A DNA stretch of 64,000 nucleotides from JAFECT01 sp964432415 (lineage in GTDB: Bacteria; Pseudomonadota; Alphaproteobacteria; Caulobacterales; Caulobacteraceae), in contig CAYSNW010000017.1 of assembly GCA_964432415.1 (NCBI GenBank), positions 1 to 64,000 on the forward strand. The letters are read 5' to 3'. The translations under genes were made by a program, and so were the position numbers. Positions 9,092 to 17,987 of this stretch are shown here, piece by piece. The notes under the pieces were generated by a model. That model saw only the letters and a list, made by a program, of their open reading frames with translations. It did not search any database and was not told where the DNA came from. Positions within the stretch are counted from its first letter, which is position 1. Each line of letters begins with the position of its first letter.

Positions 9092-11758
9092 TCAGACCAG
9101 GTCGCCGATGGCCGCGTCGATCAGCAGGAAGGCGCGTCCGGCTTCCGAAGCCAGCAGCGAGATCGAGGTGAAGCCCTTGTGGTCGCTGCGCGCGGCGTCG
9201 GCCAGCAGGTGCTCGTAGTGGTCCACGAAGCGCTCGGCCTCGGCGCGCAGATTGCGCTCGGTCAGCACCCGGCGCGAGATGCGCCGGACCGCGGCCGGGG
9301 CCACGCGGCGCACCACCTGGCGGGCGCCGTCTGCATCGCCCAGCTGCCAGGCCGCGGCGGCCTCCTCGACCCGGACCCGAGGCAGGAGTGCGTTGGGATC
9401 CACCCCGAGCGCCCCGATCTCCTCGATCAGATGGTCGGCGATGGTCTCGTCGTCGGCGGGCTCCGAAGCGGGACCGGCGCCCTCGTCCATGCCGCCCAGC
9501 AGCTCGCGCCAGGACCAGGACTCACCGCGATCGGCGGGGGCGGGGGTTTCGAACACGCCGCGCACGTCCTCGTCGGCCCGGGTGGGCGTCAGCTGCAGGC
9601 GGGGACGAAGACCGGCCGCCAGGGCGGCGGACTCTTCGGCCTCATCCGGTTCGGCGCTGCGGGCGCGGGCCCGTTCGGCGCGGACGGTGCGGATCGGCGC
9701 ATCCTCGGCCAGGGGCCGCTCGCGCGGCGCGGCGGCGGCCTGCGCCGGCGTGCCGCCGGAGACGACGCCCATCAGCCGCACGGCTTCCGACAGCATGTCG
9801 TAGTTGCGCTTGACCCGCTCCTGGAAGGCGGCGTCGACCGCCTGGGTCTCTTCCGAAGCCTTGCGCGCGGCGGCGGTCAGGGCGTCGAGACCCTGTTCGA
9901 CCGCGCCCCGGATCTCGTCGATACGGGCCCGGGCGTCGAGCGGCAGTCGCGCGGCGCGGGCGTCGACTTCGGCAAGCGCCGTATCGACCTCGGTCAGGGC
10001 CTCGCGGATGGCGGCGAGGTTGGACTCCAGCTGAGCGGCGGAGCGCTCGGCGGCGTCGTCCACCAGGGCGGCGGACTCGTCCACCACGCGGCGCGCGGCG
10101 GCCACGCTGGCCTCGAAGGTCTGGTCGGCGCGCTGGCCGGCCTCGAAGGCGGCTTCGCCCAGACGGTCGATGCGGGCCTGGGCGGCGTCGGCTGCGTCGT
10201 CCGCCGCCTGGCGAGCCTGCTCGGCCGAGGCGGTGAGGCCCTCGAGCGCGCGGCCGGTCTCCTCGACCAGCTCGTCGCGGACGGCGATGGCCAGCAGGCG
10301 CAGACGGTCGAGCGACTCGCGCGCATGCTGTTCGAAGGCGTCGCGTTCCTGGGCGCTCAGGTCGGCGAGCTTCTGGAACTCGGTCGCGGCCGACTGCACC
10401 AGATCGCGCAGGGCGTCGGCGCCCTTGGCCGAAACCTCGCCCAGATCGGCGGCGGCCAGGCGGGCGTGGGTCAGGGTCTCGGTCAGCTGGGCGCGCTGGG
10501 TCTCGACCTGGGCCGAGAAGTCCTCCTGCTCGGTGCGCAGGGAATAGGCGGCGGTGACCAGGGCGGCGCGCTGCTGCGACAGACCTTCCTCGACCGAGCG
10601 GATCTGCTCGGCCACGCCGGTGCCGGCGGTCTCCAGACGGATGGTCTGGCGCGCCAGGTCGTCGGCGGCCAGGCGCGCGGCGTCCTGGGCCTCGCCGGCG
10701 GCGGCGGCCAGGTCCGCGGTGCGCGCGGTCAGGGTGGCTTCCGCCTCGTGCAGCTGGGTGACGGCCAGGTCGGAAGCTTGCGCCACCACGCGGGCCTGCT
10801 CGCTGACCGCGGCCATGACGCCGGTCGCCTGGGTCTCCAGGGTCTGACCGAGCTGGGCCATTTCCTCACGTTCGCGGCCCAAGGCCTGGGTCAGGGCGCG
10901 GGCGGTGCGTTCGGCGGCGGCCGCCGCCTCGTTCAGCTGGCGGGTCTCCTGGGCCAGGGCCTCGCGCAGGGCGGTCAGTTCGGTACGGGCGCCGCGGGCG
11001 GCGGCGACCGACGCTTCGATCTCGCCGCGCATGGCGCTCACAAGGCTCGCGGTCTGCTCCGAGGCGAGGGCCGCGGGCGCCACCATGGCTTCCGACAGGG
11101 CGGCCGCGCGGCGGGTCTCGGCGGCCAGGCGCGCGCCGGCGCGCACGGCGATGGCCAGGGCGAACATCAGCCCGGCGGGCGCCAGGGCCAGCAGGGCGAA
11201 AACCACGACGTTCAGCGGCGTGACAGTGAACTCGCCCGCGCCGGATTGAAACATCACATAGGTCCCCACGGCGCCGGCCCAGACGCCGGAGCCCAGCAGG
11301 GCCAGCAGATAGGCGTAGCGGGGCGCGCCCCGGACGGTGGCGGCCGGAACGGGCGGCGTCTCGGCCTCGGCCCGCGGGGCCTCGGACAGCGGCTTGGACA
11401 GCATCAGCGGCATGACGACCTCCGGCTCGACCTCCGTGGCGGACGCTTCCGGCTCGGCGGCCGGCGGGGCGGGTTCGGGCGGCGTGGTCGGGGCGGTGGT
11501 GGCCGACATGCGGGTGGAGACCTGGGCGCGGAAGCTCGAGCGCACGCGGTCGGGGCCAGGCGTGCGGGCGCCACGCGCGAAGACCGCCGGCTGGGGCTTT
11601 TCCGGCTCCGCGGCCTCGGCGACGGGCGCCGGTTCGGGCGCGACCGTCTCGGGCGTTTCGGGTGCGGGTTCGGAACCTGCGGGCTCGCCGCGCGGGGGCT
11701 TCAGGATCATGGGATCAGGCCCGGAAAAGTTCAGGGGAGGTCTGCTTCGGACTCGCAT
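9092..11758 (-). CDS. tipN: TipN-like cell-polarity coiled-coil membrane protein
   Basis: 888 residues from ATG 11758 (RVRSRPPLNFSG). An acidic/proline-rich cytoplasmic N-terminus is followed by two membrane segments (AYLLALLGSGVWAGAVGTYV and LNVVVFALLALAPAGLMFAL), then some 450 residues of Ala/Glu/Arg-rich coiled coil and a C-terminal globular region ending with AFLLIDAAIGDLV. This is the topology of Caulobacter TipN, the new-pole marker that orients polarity and flagellum placement. A GTG twelve codons upstream (11794) is an alternative start. Identification is by architecture and genus context, not alignment. Confidence 0.75.
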   Translation of the reverse strand: MRVRSRPPLNFSGPDPMILKPPRGEPAGSEPAPETPETVAPEPAPVAEAAEPEKPQPAVFARGARTPGPDRVRSSFRAQVSTRMSATTAPTTPPEPAPPAAEPEASATEVEPEVVMPLMLSKPLSEAPRAEAETPPVPAATVRGAPRYAYLLALLGSGVWAGAVGTYVMFQSGAGEFTVTPLNVVVFALLALAPAGLMFALAIAVRAGARLAAETRRAAALSEAMVAPAALASEQTASLVSAMRGEIEASVAAARGARTELTALREALAQETRQLNEAAAAAERTARALTQALGREREEMAQLGQTLETQATGVMAAVSEQARVVAQASDLAVTQLHEAEATLTARTADLAAAAGEAQDAARLAADDLARQTIRLETAGTGVAEQIRSVEEGLSQQRAALVTAAYSLRTEQEDFSAQVETQRAQLTETLTHARLAAADLGEVSAKGADALRDLVQSAATEFQKLADLSAQERDAFEQHARESLDRLRLLAIAVRDELVEETGRALEGLTASAEQARQAADDAADAAQARIDRLGEAAFEAGQRADQTFEASVAAARRVVDESAALVDDAAERSAAQLESNLAAIREALTEVDTALAEVDARAARLPLDARARIDEIRGAVEQGLDALTAAARKASEETQAVDAAFQERVKRNYDMLSEAVRLMGVVSGGTPAQAAAAPRERPLAEDAPIRTVRAERARARSAEPDEAEESAALAAGLRPRLQLTPTRADEDVRGVFETPAPADRGESWSWRELLGGMDEGAGPASEPADDETIADHLIEEIGALGVDPNALLPRVRVEEAAAAWQLGDADGARQVVRRVAPAAVRRISRRVLTERNLRAEAERFVDHYEHLLADAARSDHKGFTSISLLASEAGRAFLLIDAAIGDLV

Positions 11759-11872
11759 GCGCGGCTCTTTTTGCGTCGCGCGCGGGGGGCTCACGCCTTC
11801 TGCGTTTCAGTTTTCGCGCGTAGGAAGAACCCTAACGAGAAGTAAACGCGGCGGAAAGCGCGAATGCGGCGA

Positions 11873-12100
11873 TCATGCGCCCTTTTGTGGAGCTTCCTGT
11901 GAGGAAAGCACAGCTTCCTGTGAGGAACTCCGCCGAACGGTCTTGAACCGCGTCGGTTCGACCTTGGCGGGCGGGACCTTTTCGACCCGGTGCACGGGCG
12001 GGCGAGCGGGCTTCTCCGGGCGCGAATCGAGCTTGACGCCGAACTGGGCGAGCGCCACCGACGCGATACCGATCAGAAGTGCGACGAGAAGATCCAGCAA
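11873..12100 (-). CDS. possible small single-pass membrane protein
   Basis: 75 codons from TTG 12100 with GGAG about 8 bases upstream. The product would be one membrane helix (LLDLLVALLIGIASVALAQFG) followed by a basic, proline-rich tail. The tail ends in a seven-residue tandem repeat SSQEAVL/SSQEAPQ caused by a 21-base DNA repeat. There is no family I recognise. Coding is uncertain because the start is TTG and neighbours give no support. If it is not a gene, the 547-base space between the tipN-like and phospholipase D genes holds only repeats and dyads. Confidence 0.4.
   Translation of the reverse strand: MLDLLVALLIGIASVALAQFGVKLDSRPEKPARPPVHRVEKVPPAKVEPTRFKTVRRSSSQEAVLSSQEAPQKGA
11891..11927. 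repeat. 21-base tandem repeat of a 16-base palindromic core
   Basis: AGCTTCCTGTGAGGAA occurs at 11891-11906 and again at 11912-11927, a period of 21 bases. The core TTCCT-GTG-AGGAA is itself an inverted repeat. The period keeps the reading frame of the overlapping small gene (seven residues). Confidence 0.8.
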
Positions 12101-12172
12101 GGCCTTATCGCTCCGGGCCCGAACGGCGCCCCCATCCTGCGATGACGCTGTTATCTTACAGGGCGTGGGCGC

Positions 12173-12206
12173 CCGCAACCGTTGCGGCCATGAACTTTCG
12201 TTCATG
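12173..12206. promoter_or_regulatory. paired dyads upstream of the phospholipase D gene
   Basis: Two perfect dyads lie next to each other: CCGCAA-CCG-TTGCGG at 12173-12187 and CATGAAC-TTTC-GTTCATG at 12189-12206. They sit between the divergent small gene (start 12100) and the phospholipase D-like gene (start 12306). They could be operators or RNA hairpins. No known regulator is assigned. Confidence 0.45.
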
Positions 12207-12305
12207 AGACAGACGTCGGCGCCGGCGCGACGAACGGCGGGGAAGGACGCCAAGAACCCGCAGGCTGCTGAGGCGTTGGGAACGGACAGGGGGTAGGAAC
12301 CGCAC

Positions 12306-13826
12306 TTGCTGCTCAAACCGGACGACACCTGTTGGCGCGTCGAAGAGGCCGGGCGGCTGGCGATCCTGATGGAGAACGGCGACTATTTTCGCGCCCTGGC
12401 CGCGGCCCTGCCGCTGGCGCGGCGTTCGATCCTACTGCTCGGCTGGAATTTCGACCCACGCACCCGCCTGGCGCCCGAGGGACGCAACCACGATCACGGC
12501 CAGGAGCTGGGTCATTTGCTGCGCCGTCTGGCTCGCGCCAGGCCGGCGTTGAGCATCCGCCTGTTGGTCTGGCGTTCGCCGCTGCTGATCGCCTTTTCCC
12601 AGGGCTTCTTTCCCCAGAGGGCGCGATCGTGGTTCGAGCACCAGCCGATCGAGTTCCGGCTCGACCGGGCCCGGCCCATCGGCGCCTGCCATCACCAGAA
12701 GGTAGTGGTGATCGACGACGCACTGGCCTTCTGCGGCGGCGGCGACGTCTCGGTCGACCGCTTTGACACCGCCGAGCACCTCGACGACGACCCGCGCCGC
12801 TGCACGCCGACGGGCCGCATCTCCCCGCCGCGCCACGAGGTCATGACCCTGATGAACGGGCCGGCCGCCCGGGCGTTGGGGGACTTGGCGCGCCAGCGCT
12901 GGCTGGAGGCGACGGGAGATGTGGTCGAAGCGGTTCCGGAGGGCGCCCAGCCCTGGCCGGAGTCGGTGGAGCCTCACTTCACCAAGGTTCCCGTCGGCAT
13001 CGCCCGCACGGAGCCGGCCTGGCGCAAGGCCGCGGGCATCCGCGAGAACGAGCGCCTGCATCTGGACTCAATCTCTTCGGCGAAGACGCTGATCTATCTG
13101 GAGAACCAGTACTTCACCTCGCCCCTGGTCGGCGCCGCCCTGGCCTCGCGGCTCGAGGAGCCGGACGGGCCGGAGGTGGTGGTGGTCTCCACCGCCCACG
13201 CCCCCAGCTGGTTCGATCACTTCGCGATGGACGGGGCGCGCCAGGCCCTGGTGGAGCGGCTGAAACAGGCCGACATCCATGGCCGCCTGTCGATCTGGAC
13301 CCCGGTGACCGACACCGGCCGGACCATCATCGTCCACTCCAAGGTGACGGTGATCGACGACCGGCTGCTCAGGGTCGGGTCGACCAATCTGAACAACCGG
13401 TCCGCCGGGTTCGACACCGAGTGCGACGTGGCGGTGGAGGCGGGGTGGGAGGGCGACGAGACCTCCCTGACCATTCATCGCTTCCGCTCCCAGCTTGTCG
13501 CGCATTTTCTCGGGGTCGAGACCGAGGATGTCGAACGCGCGCACGGTGAGTACGATCGGCTGGGTCCCGCCATTGAGGCGCTGAACCACAAGGGCCGTAT
13601 GAAGCCGCTCGGAACCCGGCCGGCTTCGCGCCTGGCGAAATGGATCGCGGAGTACCAGCTGGGCGACCCGATCACGCCTGCCGACGCGTGGCGGCCGTGG
13701 CGGCGGGGCCGGCTCTCGCGGCTGTTCAAGCGGACGGTGGCTCACGCCGCCGGGGCGGCGGAAACCCTGGCCGAGACCGAGGCGGAACTCGAGACGATGT
13801 CGAAGTCGATCACCAGCGGCAGGTGA
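12306..13826 (+). CDS. phospholipase D / cardiolipin synthase-like protein
   Basis: 506 residues with two HKD motifs: H130-Q-K132...D137 (HHQKVVVIDD, followed by GGGDVS) and H344-S-K346...D351 (VHSKVTVIDD, followed by GSTNLNNRS). These form the catalytic pair of the PLD superfamily, acting on phosphodiester bonds of phospholipids. No membrane segment is seen at the N-terminus, unlike classical Cls, so it resembles the cytosolic PLD-like group. TTG 12306 is used; an ATG at codon 22 is possible. Its 3' end overlaps the opposing EEP gene by 85 bases, a pairing that suggests related lipid chemistry. Confidence 0.9.
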   Translation: MLLKPDDTCWRVEEAGRLAILMENGDYFRALAAALPLARRSILLLGWNFDPRTRLAPEGRNHDHGQELGHLLRRLARARPALSIRLLVWRSPLLIAFSQGFFPQRARSWFEHQPIEFRLDRARPIGACHHQKVVVIDDALAFCGGGDVSVDRFDTAEHLDDDPRRCTPTGRISPPRHEVMTLMNGPAARALGDLARQRWLEATGDVVEAVPEGAQPWPESVEPHFTKVPVGIARTEPAWRKAAGIRENERLHLDSISSAKTLIYLENQYFTSPLVGAALASRLEEPDGPEVVVVSTAHAPSWFDHFAMDGARQALVERLKQADIHGRLSIWTPVTDTGRTIIVHSKVTVIDDRLLRVGSTNLNNRSAGFDTECDVAVEAGWEGDETSLTIHRFRSQLVAHFLGVETEDVERAHGEYDRLGPAIEALNHKGRMKPLGTRPASRLAKWIAEYQLGDPITPADAWRPWRRGRLSRLFKRTVAHAAGAAETLAETEAELETMSKSITSGR

Positions 13827-14521
13827 TCGGACGCCATCCGCGCCAGCGGGAAGAAGGGCGTCGCCGCCCCGGTCGGGCGGATCGCGCGGCTGACGAAGAC
13901 ATGGTCGATCCGAAGCATCGGGAAGGCGGATGGAAAGGTCGGCAGGGAGCGTGGGATCGCCTCGGCCTTCTGGGCGTCCGACAGGCGCGAGGCAAGGCGC
14001 TGGTAGGGGCGGCTGATGGCGGTGGCGTTGAGGTCGCCGACCAGGATCACCGGTCCCGTGCAGCGGGCGTCCCCCAGCCAGTCGCGACCGACCAGGGCGG
14101 CGGCCTGCAGGCGCTGCTCCCGCGGGACCAGGCCGAAGTGGGTGTTGATCACATTCACCTCGACTCCGTCGAAGTCGATGGCCGCCCACAGGGCGCCGCG
14201 CGGCTCCAGGCCCGGCACGCCCTTCAGCGTCGGCAGGGCGCCGGCCCGGATCAGCCGCTCGGGCCGGCAGGTCAGGATGGCGTCGCCGTAGAGCTCCTCC
14301 TCCACCTGCATGGCGGCGTTGAAGTGGAAGGTCATCTCCAGCCGCCGGGCGATCTCGTGGGCCTGGTCGACGCCACCGGTGCGGGCGCGGCCGACGTCCA
14401 GTTCCTGCAGGCAGACCACGTCCGGCTCGAACTCGGCGATCACCGCAGCGACGCGCGCCACGTCGAGCTTGCGATCGACTCCGACACACCGGTGGACGTT
14501 GTAGGTGATGATACGCGGCAT
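13742..14521 (-). CDS. endonuclease/exonuclease/phosphatase (EEP) family protein
   Basis: 259 residues from ATG 14521 (MPRIITYNVHRCVG). EEP marks are the N-terminal TYNVH, LQELDVGR (metal-binding Glu), a DFDGVEVNVINTHFG segment, GDLNATA, and a C-terminal RIDHVFVS then ASDHLPLVIDF (catalytic Asp-His). EEP enzymes hydrolyse phosphodiesters in nucleic acids or lipids. The overlap with a PLD-like gene favours a phospholipid-related role, but this is inference. The tail is encoded by sequence shared antisense with the PLD 3' end. Confidence 0.9.
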   Translation of the reverse strand: MPRIITYNVHRCVGVDRKLDVARVAAVIAEFEPDVVCLQELDVGRARTGGVDQAHEIARRLEMTFHFNAAMQVEEELYGDAILTCRPERLIRAGALPTLKGVPGLEPRGALWAAIDFDGVEVNVINTHFGLVPREQRLQAAALVGRDWLGDARCTGPVILVGDLNATAISRPYQRLASRLSDAQKAEAIPRSLPTFPSAFPMLRIDHVFVSRAIRPTGAATPFFPLARMASDHLPLVIDFDIVSSSASVSARVSAAPAA

Positions 14522-14657
14522 GGGTTCGGGGAGTGTAACGCCGCAGTCGGCAGAAAGCGCCACGCAGTTCGTCGCGACGGTGTCGCGGAGCCCGCGCGTG
14601 TCATGTTAGGTCGGTCAAAACAGGCGCGTTTGCGCCCTTGTCTTGGGGGATTTCCAG

Positions 14658-17600
14658 GTGTCATCGGAGCGTCCGGTCCTTGCGGCCGTCATTCCCGCCG
14701 TGCTGGCGGCGATCGGCCTGATGGCCTCTTCGGCGGCCCACGCGGCGCCGGCGGCGCTTCCGTCCCTGGCGGAGCCCTCACTGTCGCCGGACGGGCGCGA
14801 GATCGCCTTCGCCTCGGGCGGCGACATCTGGACGGTGTCCGCCGACGGCGGCCAGGCTCAGCTGCTGGTCAGCGATCCGGCCACCGAGTCGCGGCCCCTG
14901 TGGTCGCCGGACGGCTCGAAGCTGGCGTTCCTGTCGACCCGGTCGGGCGTGGCCAACATCTATGTCCTGACCCTGGCCACGGGTGAGCTGAAGCGCCTGA
15001 CCTGGTCCGACACGGGCGAGGCGCTGGACGGCTGGTCGCGCGACGGCAAGTGGCTCTACTTCACCTCGAGCGCCAATGACGTCAGCCGCCAGGGCGACAT
15101 TTTCCGGGTCAGCGCCGAGGGCGGCACGCCGCTGGAGGTCAGCCGCGAGCGCTATCTGAACGAGTTCGAAAGCGCCCCTTCGCCGGACGGCCAGCAGATC
15201 GCCCTGATGGCCCGAGGCCTGAGCAATCAGCAGTGGTGGCGCGACGGCCATTCCCACATCGACGAGACCGAGCTGTGGCTGAAATCCGTGGCCGGCGAGG
15301 GCGGCTACCGCCGGGTGCTGGCGGGCGGCGCCAAGCACGCCTGGCCCATGTGGTCGCCGGACGGCGGCGCGATCTACTACATGAGCGACGAGAGCGGGGC
15401 CGAGAACCTGTGGCGGACGTCGCTGAAGGGCGGCGCGCCGGAACAGCTGACCCGCTTTTCCAAGGGACGCCTGCTGTGGCCCTCGATCGGCTATGACGGC
15501 CGCTCGATCGTGTTCGAGCGCGGCTTCCAGATCTGGAAGCTCGATATCGCCAGCGGCAAGGCCGAACAGGTGCAGATCGCGCTGCGCGGCGCCCCGGCCA
15601 GCCAGGGCCAGCGGCACCTGACCGAGAGCAGCTTCCGCGGCATGGCCTTGTCGCCCGACGGCAAGAAGGTCGCGGTCCTGGCTCACGGCGAGGTGTTCGC
15701 CGCCTCGGCCAAGGACGGCGGGACGGCCCAGCGCATCACCCGCTCCGATGGCCGCGAGAGCGACCTGATCTGGGCGCCGGACTCGCGGCGCCTGGCCTAC
15801 GTGGCCGAGCGGGGCCTCGACAGCCGGCTGATGCAGTACGATTTCGCCACCGGCGCCGAACAGCCCCTGACCCAGACCACGGGCCAGGACGGCTCGCCCG
15901 CCTGGTCGCCGGACGGCAAGTCCATCGCCTATGTCCACGCCGCCAAGGACCTGCACGTGCTCAGCATGGTCGACGGCAAGCCCGGCAAGGACACGGTGAT
16001 CTACTCCGGAGCCATCGGCGACGACCGCTTCACCCCGGCCTGGTCGCCGGACGGGCGCTGGATCGCCTTCGTGCTGACCGACCACAAGTCGTTCCGCAAC
16101 GTATGGGTCATCCCCGCCGAGGGCGGCGAGGCGCGCCAGATCAGCTTCCTGGCCAACGGCAACACCGCCACCCAGATCGCCTGGTCGCCCGATGGCAAGT
16201 ACGTGGTGTTCGAGACCTCCCAGCGCAGCGAGGACTCGCGCCTGGTCCGCGTCGACCTGTTGCCGCACCTGCCGAAGTACCGCGAGGACGCGTTCAAGGA
16301 GCTGTTCAAGCCCGCCGACGCTCCGGAGAAGCCCGCGACGCCGCCGGTTCCGCCTTCGGGCGCCCCGTCCAAGGCGGATGAGGCCAAGCCGGTGGCCAAG
16401 GGCGCCCCCGCGGCCGACGCGCCCAAGCCCGCGAAGAAGTCCGAGCCGGTCCGCATCGTCTTCGAGGGCATCCGCGAGCGCGCCACCCTGCTGCCGCTCG
16501 GCATGCCGGCGGAGGGCGCCCTGATCAGCCCGGACGGCAAGACCCTGGTGTTCAGCGCCCACCAGGGCGGCCAGGACAACCTGTACAGCTACGACATGGA
16601 CGAGCTGCCCAAGGAGCCGCCGGCCCCGCAGCAGATCACCTCGAACCGCCGGCCCAAGAGCGACTGGGCCTTCACGCCCGACTCCAAGCAGATCGTCTAC
16701 CTGGAAGGCGGCACGGTCACGACCGTGACGCTCGAAGGCAAGGCGGCCAAGCCGACCGCCATCACCGCCGAGATGGACGTGGACTTCGACGTCGAGAAGG
16801 CGGTGGTGTTCGACGAGGCCTGGAACGCGCTGAACCGCAACTTCTACGACGACAAGTTCCATGGCCAGGACTGGGTGGGCCTGCGCCAGAGCTTCCTGCC
16901 CTATGTGCTGGGCGCGCGGAACACCTCGGAGCTGCGCCGCGACATCAACCTGATGATCGGCGAGCTGAACGCCTCGCACTCCGGCCTGAACCCGGGCCAG
17001 GGCGAGGTCGCGCCGGCGGTCAGGGTCGGCGACCTCGGCCTGCGCTTCGAGCGTGAGCCCTACGAGGCCGGCAAGGGGCTGGTGATCCGCGAGGTCATCG
17101 CCCTGGGTCCCGCCGCCATCGAAGGCTCGATCCGGCCCGGCGAGGTGCTGGTCGCGGTCAATGACCGCCCGGTCGGCGCCCACACCAGCCTCGGCGCCCT
17201 GCTGACCGGCGAGGTCGGCAAGAAGGTGGTCCTGACCATCGGCGCGGCCGGCGACGCCTCCAAGACCCGCCGGGTCGCAGTGCGGCCGGTCAGTTCGGCG
17301 ACCGCCGCGGGCCTGATCTACCGGCAATGGGTCAACGATCGCCGCGCCTATGTGGAGAAGATCTCGGGCGGCAAGCTCGGCTACGTCCACATCCCGGACA
17401 TGGGCGACGAGAGCCTGGCCCAGCTGTACCTGGACCTGGACAGCCAGAACCAGGCGCGCCGCGGCGTGGTCATCGACGTGCGCAACAACAACGGCGGCTA
17501 CGTCAACGGCCATGCGCTGGATGTCTTCACCCGGCGCAACTACCTGGTCATGACCCCGCGCGACCGCTTCGCCCTGCCGAGCCGCCAGGCGCTGGGCCAG

Positions 17601-17945
17601 CGCGCCCTGGGCTCGCCCACGGTGCTGGTGACCAACGAGTCGTCGCTGTCGGACGCGGAGGACTTCACCGAAGGCTACCGCACGCTGGGCGTCGGCAAGG
17701 TGGTGGGCCAGCCGACGGCAGGCTGGATCATCTTCACCGGCGGCGAGCCCCTGATCGACGGCTCGGTGGTGCGCCTGCCGGTGATCCGCATTCAGGACAC
17801 CCGCGGCGAGGACATGGAGATGCATCCGCGTCCCGTCGATGTAGCCGTGGAGCGGCCCTTGGGCGAGACCGAGACCGGCCACGACGCCCAGCTGGAGGCG
17901 GCGGTGGCCGAGCTGCTGAAGAACCCGGAGGTGGCCCGGCCCTGA
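14658..17945 (+). CDS. tricorn-type protease (beta-propeller, PDZ, S41 peptidase)
   Basis: 1095 residues from GTG 14658, which has GGGGGA 7 bases ahead; a TTG five codons upstream is less well placed. A signal peptide ends near AHA-AP. Two WD40-like propeller regions contain many WSPDG/LSPDG blades (residues about 30-380 and 390-650), separated by an Ala/Pro/Lys linker. A tricorn core, a PDZ domain (GPAAIEGSIRPGEVLVAVN) and an S41 domain follow, with DVRNNNGGY and NESSLSDAEDF, where the nucleophile serine lies. It probably degrades peptides in the periplasm. Confidence 0.93.
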   Translation: MSSERPVLAAVIPAVLAAIGLMASSAAHAAPAALPSLAEPSLSPDGREIAFASGGDIWTVSADGGQAQLLVSDPATESRPLWSPDGSKLAFLSTRSGVANIYVLTLATGELKRLTWSDTGEALDGWSRDGKWLYFTSSANDVSRQGDIFRVSAEGGTPLEVSRERYLNEFESAPSPDGQQIALMARGLSNQQWWRDGHSHIDETELWLKSVAGEGGYRRVLAGGAKHAWPMWSPDGGAIYYMSDESGAENLWRTSLKGGAPEQLTRFSKGRLLWPSIGYDGRSIVFERGFQIWKLDIASGKAEQVQIALRGAPASQGQRHLTESSFRGMALSPDGKKVAVLAHGEVFAASAKDGGTAQRITRSDGRESDLIWAPDSRRLAYVAERGLDSRLMQYDFATGAEQPLTQTTGQDGSPAWSPDGKSIAYVHAAKDLHVLSMVDGKPGKDTVIYSGAIGDDRFTPAWSPDGRWIAFVLTDHKSFRNVWVIPAEGGEARQISFLANGNTATQIAWSPDGKYVVFETSQRSEDSRLVRVDLLPHLPKYREDAFKELFKPADAPEKPATPPVPPSGAPSKADEAKPVAKGAPAADAPKPAKKSEPVRIVFEGIRERATLLPLGMPAEGALISPDGKTLVFSAHQGGQDNLYSYDMDELPKEPPAPQQITSNRRPKSDWAFTPDSKQIVYLEGGTVTTVTLEGKAAKPTAITAEMDVDFDVEKAVVFDEAWNALNRNFYDDKFHGQDWVGLRQSFLPYVLGARNTSELRRDINLMIGELNASHSGLNPGQGEVAPAVRVGDLGLRFEREPYEAGKGLVIREVIALGPAAIEGSIRPGEVLVAVNDRPVGAHTSLGALLTGEVGKKVVLTIGAAGDASKTRRVAVRPVSSATAAGLIYRQWVNDRRAYVEKISGGKLGYVHIPDMGDESLAQLYLDLDSQNQARRGVVIDVRNNNGGYVNGHALDVFTRRNYLVMTPRDRFALPSRQALGQRALGSPTVLVTNESSLSDAEDFTEGYRTLGVGKVVGQPTAGWIIFTGGEPLIDGSVVRLPVIRIQDTRGEDMEMHPRPVDVAVERPLGETETGHDAQLEAAVAELLKNPEVARP

Positions 17946-17987
17946 GCCGGGCTATCGCCCGCCCGCCGGGGCGGCTAAGGGCTGGCC

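Noticed and set aside
8942..11845. Plus-strand open frame of 967 codons opposite the tipN-like gene
   Set aside because: Gly/Gln/Leu-rich shadow of the coiled-coil gene; no ribosome site and no family features.
11821..11850. Possible CtrA site upstream of the tipN-like gene
   Set aside because: Only TTAC-N7-TAGG on the minus strand, too far from the TTAA-N7-TTAA consensus to call by eye.
14778..17882. Minus-strand open frame of 1034 codons opposite the tricorn protease gene
   Set aside because: Arises from the third-position GC bias of the real gene; no domain recognised.
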